Source: Planctomycetota bacterium
Lineage (GTDB): Bacteria > Planctomycetota > UBA1135 > UBA2386
NCBI GenBank assembly: GCA_020425925.1
Contig: JAGQRB010000280.1
Coordinates: forward strand, 1 to 49,434
Length of the DNA stretch: 49,434 bases
Direction: 5' to 3'
The stretch's first letter is position 1. The number at the start of each line of letters is the position of its first letter. Below the pieces are notes generated by a model. It was not told the DNA's origin and did not search any database. It was given only the letters and a program-made list of their open reading frames with translations. Below are positions 47,919-49,434 of this stretch, piece after piece. Position numbers and translations under genes: made by a program.

Positions 47919-49434
47919 CTACGCCTTCGCCAACGCGAGCTTCACGGCCAGCCCGGCGCTGCCGATCTTGCCTTCGGCGGTGAACGCATCGGACGCGGGC
48001 GCACCGCTGCCGAACTCGACCGCGAGCACCTGCTCCTTGACGTACTCGGCGAACCCCTCGAGCGCGGTCGCGACTTCGCCGTCGCCCGCGAACGTCAGGC
48101 GGATCCGGTCGCTGACGTGCAGGCCCGCATCCTTGCGAGCCTGCTGCACCAGCCGGACGAAGTCGCGCGCAGCGCCCTCCTGCTCGAGCTCCGGCGTGAC
48201 CGCGGTGTCGAGCGCGATGACGACGTCGTTGGTCGACAGTGCGGCCGCCGTCATGCCGGTGACCGGCACGAGATTGAGCGCGAACTCACCGGGCTCGAGC
48301 GTCACGCCGGCCGCGACCGCGCGATCGCCGTCGATCCGCCAGTCGCCGCTCCTCGTCGCCGCGAGCACGTCCTTCATCTGCTTGCCGAGCTTGGGGCCGA
48401 GCGTCTTGGCGTCGACCTGCAGCCGGAACGAGCCGTAGGCCGCGATATCGGTCGCGAACTCCACGGCCTTGACGTTGAGCTCGTCCTGCAGCAGATGCAC
48501 GTACGGCCGCATCGCCTCGGCGTCGGCACCGGCGAGCGTCACCTTGGGCAGCGGCAGGCGCGTGCGCAGCTTGGCGGCCTCGCGCAGCGACAGCCCCACC
48601 GAGCACGCGTCGCGGGTGCGGTCCATCTGCCGCACGAGTTCGGGATCGTCGGGCCACGACGACACCTCGGGCCAGTCGGCGAGGTGTACCGACTCGCCGC
48701 CGGTGAGCCCGGTCCAGACCTGCTCGCAGAGCATCGGCAGCAGTGGCGCCGCGACCTCGCACAGCGTCACCAGACAGGTGTAGAGCGTGTCGAACGCCGC
48801 GCGCTGGTCGTCGCCACCGGTCTCGCCCCAGAAGCGCGGACGGCTGCGGCGGATGTACCAGTTGTTGAGCGCGTCGAGGTACTCCTTCACGACCTGGCAG
48901 GCGCCGGCGAGGTCGTAGTCGTCCATGCAGCGCTGCACGCCCTCGACCAGCACGCGGGTCTTGCTGAGCGCGTAGCGATCGAGCACCGCGCTCTGATCCG
49001 TGCGCCGCGTCGCCCGCACGCCGTCGGTGTTGGCGTAGAGCGTGAAGAAGTAGTAGGCGTTCCAGATCGGGTTGAGCACGAGGCGAACGACCTCGTGGAT
49101 CTGCTTGCCGTCCTTGCTGATCTGCAGGTCGCCGCCGCGCAGGATCGGCGAGCTCATCAGGAACCAGCGCAGCGCGTCGGCACCGACCTTCTCGAACATC
49201 TCGACCGGATCGGGATAGTTGCGCAGCGACTTGCTGAGCTTGGCGCCGTCGGCATCGAGCACGACGCCGTGACAGATGCAGTTCTCGAACGGCGGCTTGT
49301 CGAACAGCGCGGTCGCGAGCACGACGAGCGTGTAGAACCAGCCGCGGGTCTGCGCCACGTACTCGACGATGAAGTCGGCCGGGAAGTGGCTCTCGAACCA
49401 CTCCTTGTTCTCGAACGGGTAGTGCACCTGCGCG
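47919..49434 (-). CDS. ileS: Isoleucyl-tRNA synthetase, C-terminal part (5' end beyond window)
   Basis: The right edge cuts the gene; about 505 codons remain. The visible part starts inside the Rossmann catalytic core (FIVEYVAQTRGWFYTLVVL) and includes the class Ia motif as KLSKS (DGAKLSKSLRNYPDP), the anticodon-binding helical domain (YALSKTRVLVEGVQRCMDDY, LDALNNWYIRRSRPRFW) and a C-terminal extension of the type seen in the eukaryote-like IleRS2 group (LNVKAVEF, LGPKLGKQMKDVL). The HIGH motif and editing domain lie outside the window. It charges tRNA-Ile with isoleucine in the cytoplasm. Confidence 0.95.
   Translation of the reverse strand, partial: AQVHYPFENKEWFESHFPADFIVEYVAQTRGWFYTLVVLATALFDKPPFENCICHGVVLDADGAKLSKSLRNYPDPVEMFEKVGADALRWFLMSSPILRGGDLQISKDGKQIHEVVRLVLNPIWNAYYFFTLYANTDGVRATRRTDQSAVLDRYALSKTRVLVEGVQRCMDDYDLAGACQVVKEYLDALNNWYIRRSRPRFWGETGGDDQRAAFDTLYTCLVTLCEVAAPLLPMLCEQVWTGLTGGESVHLADWPEVSSWPDDPELVRQMDRTRDACSVGLSLREAAKLRTRLPLPKVTLAGADAEAMRPYVHLLQDELNVKAVEFATDIAAYGSFRLQVDAKTLGPKLGKQMKDVLAATRSGDWRIDGDRAVAAGVTLEPGEFALNLVPVTGMTAAALSTNDVVIALDTAVTPELEQEGAARDFVRLVQQARKDAGLHVSDRIRLTFAGDGEVATALEGFAEYVKEQVLAVEFGSGAPASDAFTAEGKIGSAGLAVKLALAKA

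Overview
High-GC (roughly 70%) bacterial chromosome segment that looks like a member of the Planctomycetota. The lineage call rests on a PSD-type cytochrome protein (DUF1587/1592/1588/1585 architecture) paired with a Tat-exported DUF1552 protein, on two giant surface proteins starting with a LEPR-XLL-type motif (here VEPRILLSA), on an ELWxxDGTxxGT-repeat secreted protein, and on an M50-peptidase/HlyD chimera. This is inference from protein content; no rRNA or tRNA gene is present.

Layout. 1-2886 (minus): pnp (cut by the left edge) and rpsO. 3174-6247 (minus): a small lipoprotein and a large secreted protein whose stop codon sits inside a 25-bp-arm palindrome. 6533-23829 (plus): a 17-kb, mostly tightly spaced cluster: secreted FMN_bind-like protein, membrane hybrid histidine kinase with three receiver regions, two tandem VEPR/RTX/PKD surface proteins, a periplasmic adaptor, a PilZ-like protein, a GAF-HlyD membrane protein and a PqqD-like/M50/HlyD membrane protein. 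I read this as a regulated surface-protein display or processing system; it is the most interesting part of the window.

23870-29392 (minus): a complete phosphate operon pstS-phoU'-pstC-pstA-pstB2-pstB1. PhoU is fused to a catalytically dead low-molecular-weight phosphatase/arsenate-reductase-like domain. The two PstB ATPases carry complementary defects that predict a heterodimer with one canonical and one degenerate ATP site. 29764-34662 (plus): a truncated slipin N-terminal domain, then the PSD cytochrome and DUF1552 pair. 34777-37612 (plus): a tusA-dsrE2-dsrE-hybrid kinase operon with overlapping genes, suggesting a sulfur-relay/persulfide-linked signalling unit.

37633-43292 (minus): two secreted repeat/beta-rich proteins, a periplasmic GATase-like protein and a flavin reductase-like protein. 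43446-45624 (plus): a small membrane protein and a TolC/OprM-type outer-membrane lipoprotein. 45649-46632 (minus): a kelch-like protein. 46770-47909 (plus): a secreted terpenoid-cyclase-fold protein. 47919-49434 (minus): the C-terminal part of isoleucyl-tRNA synthetase, cut by the right edge.
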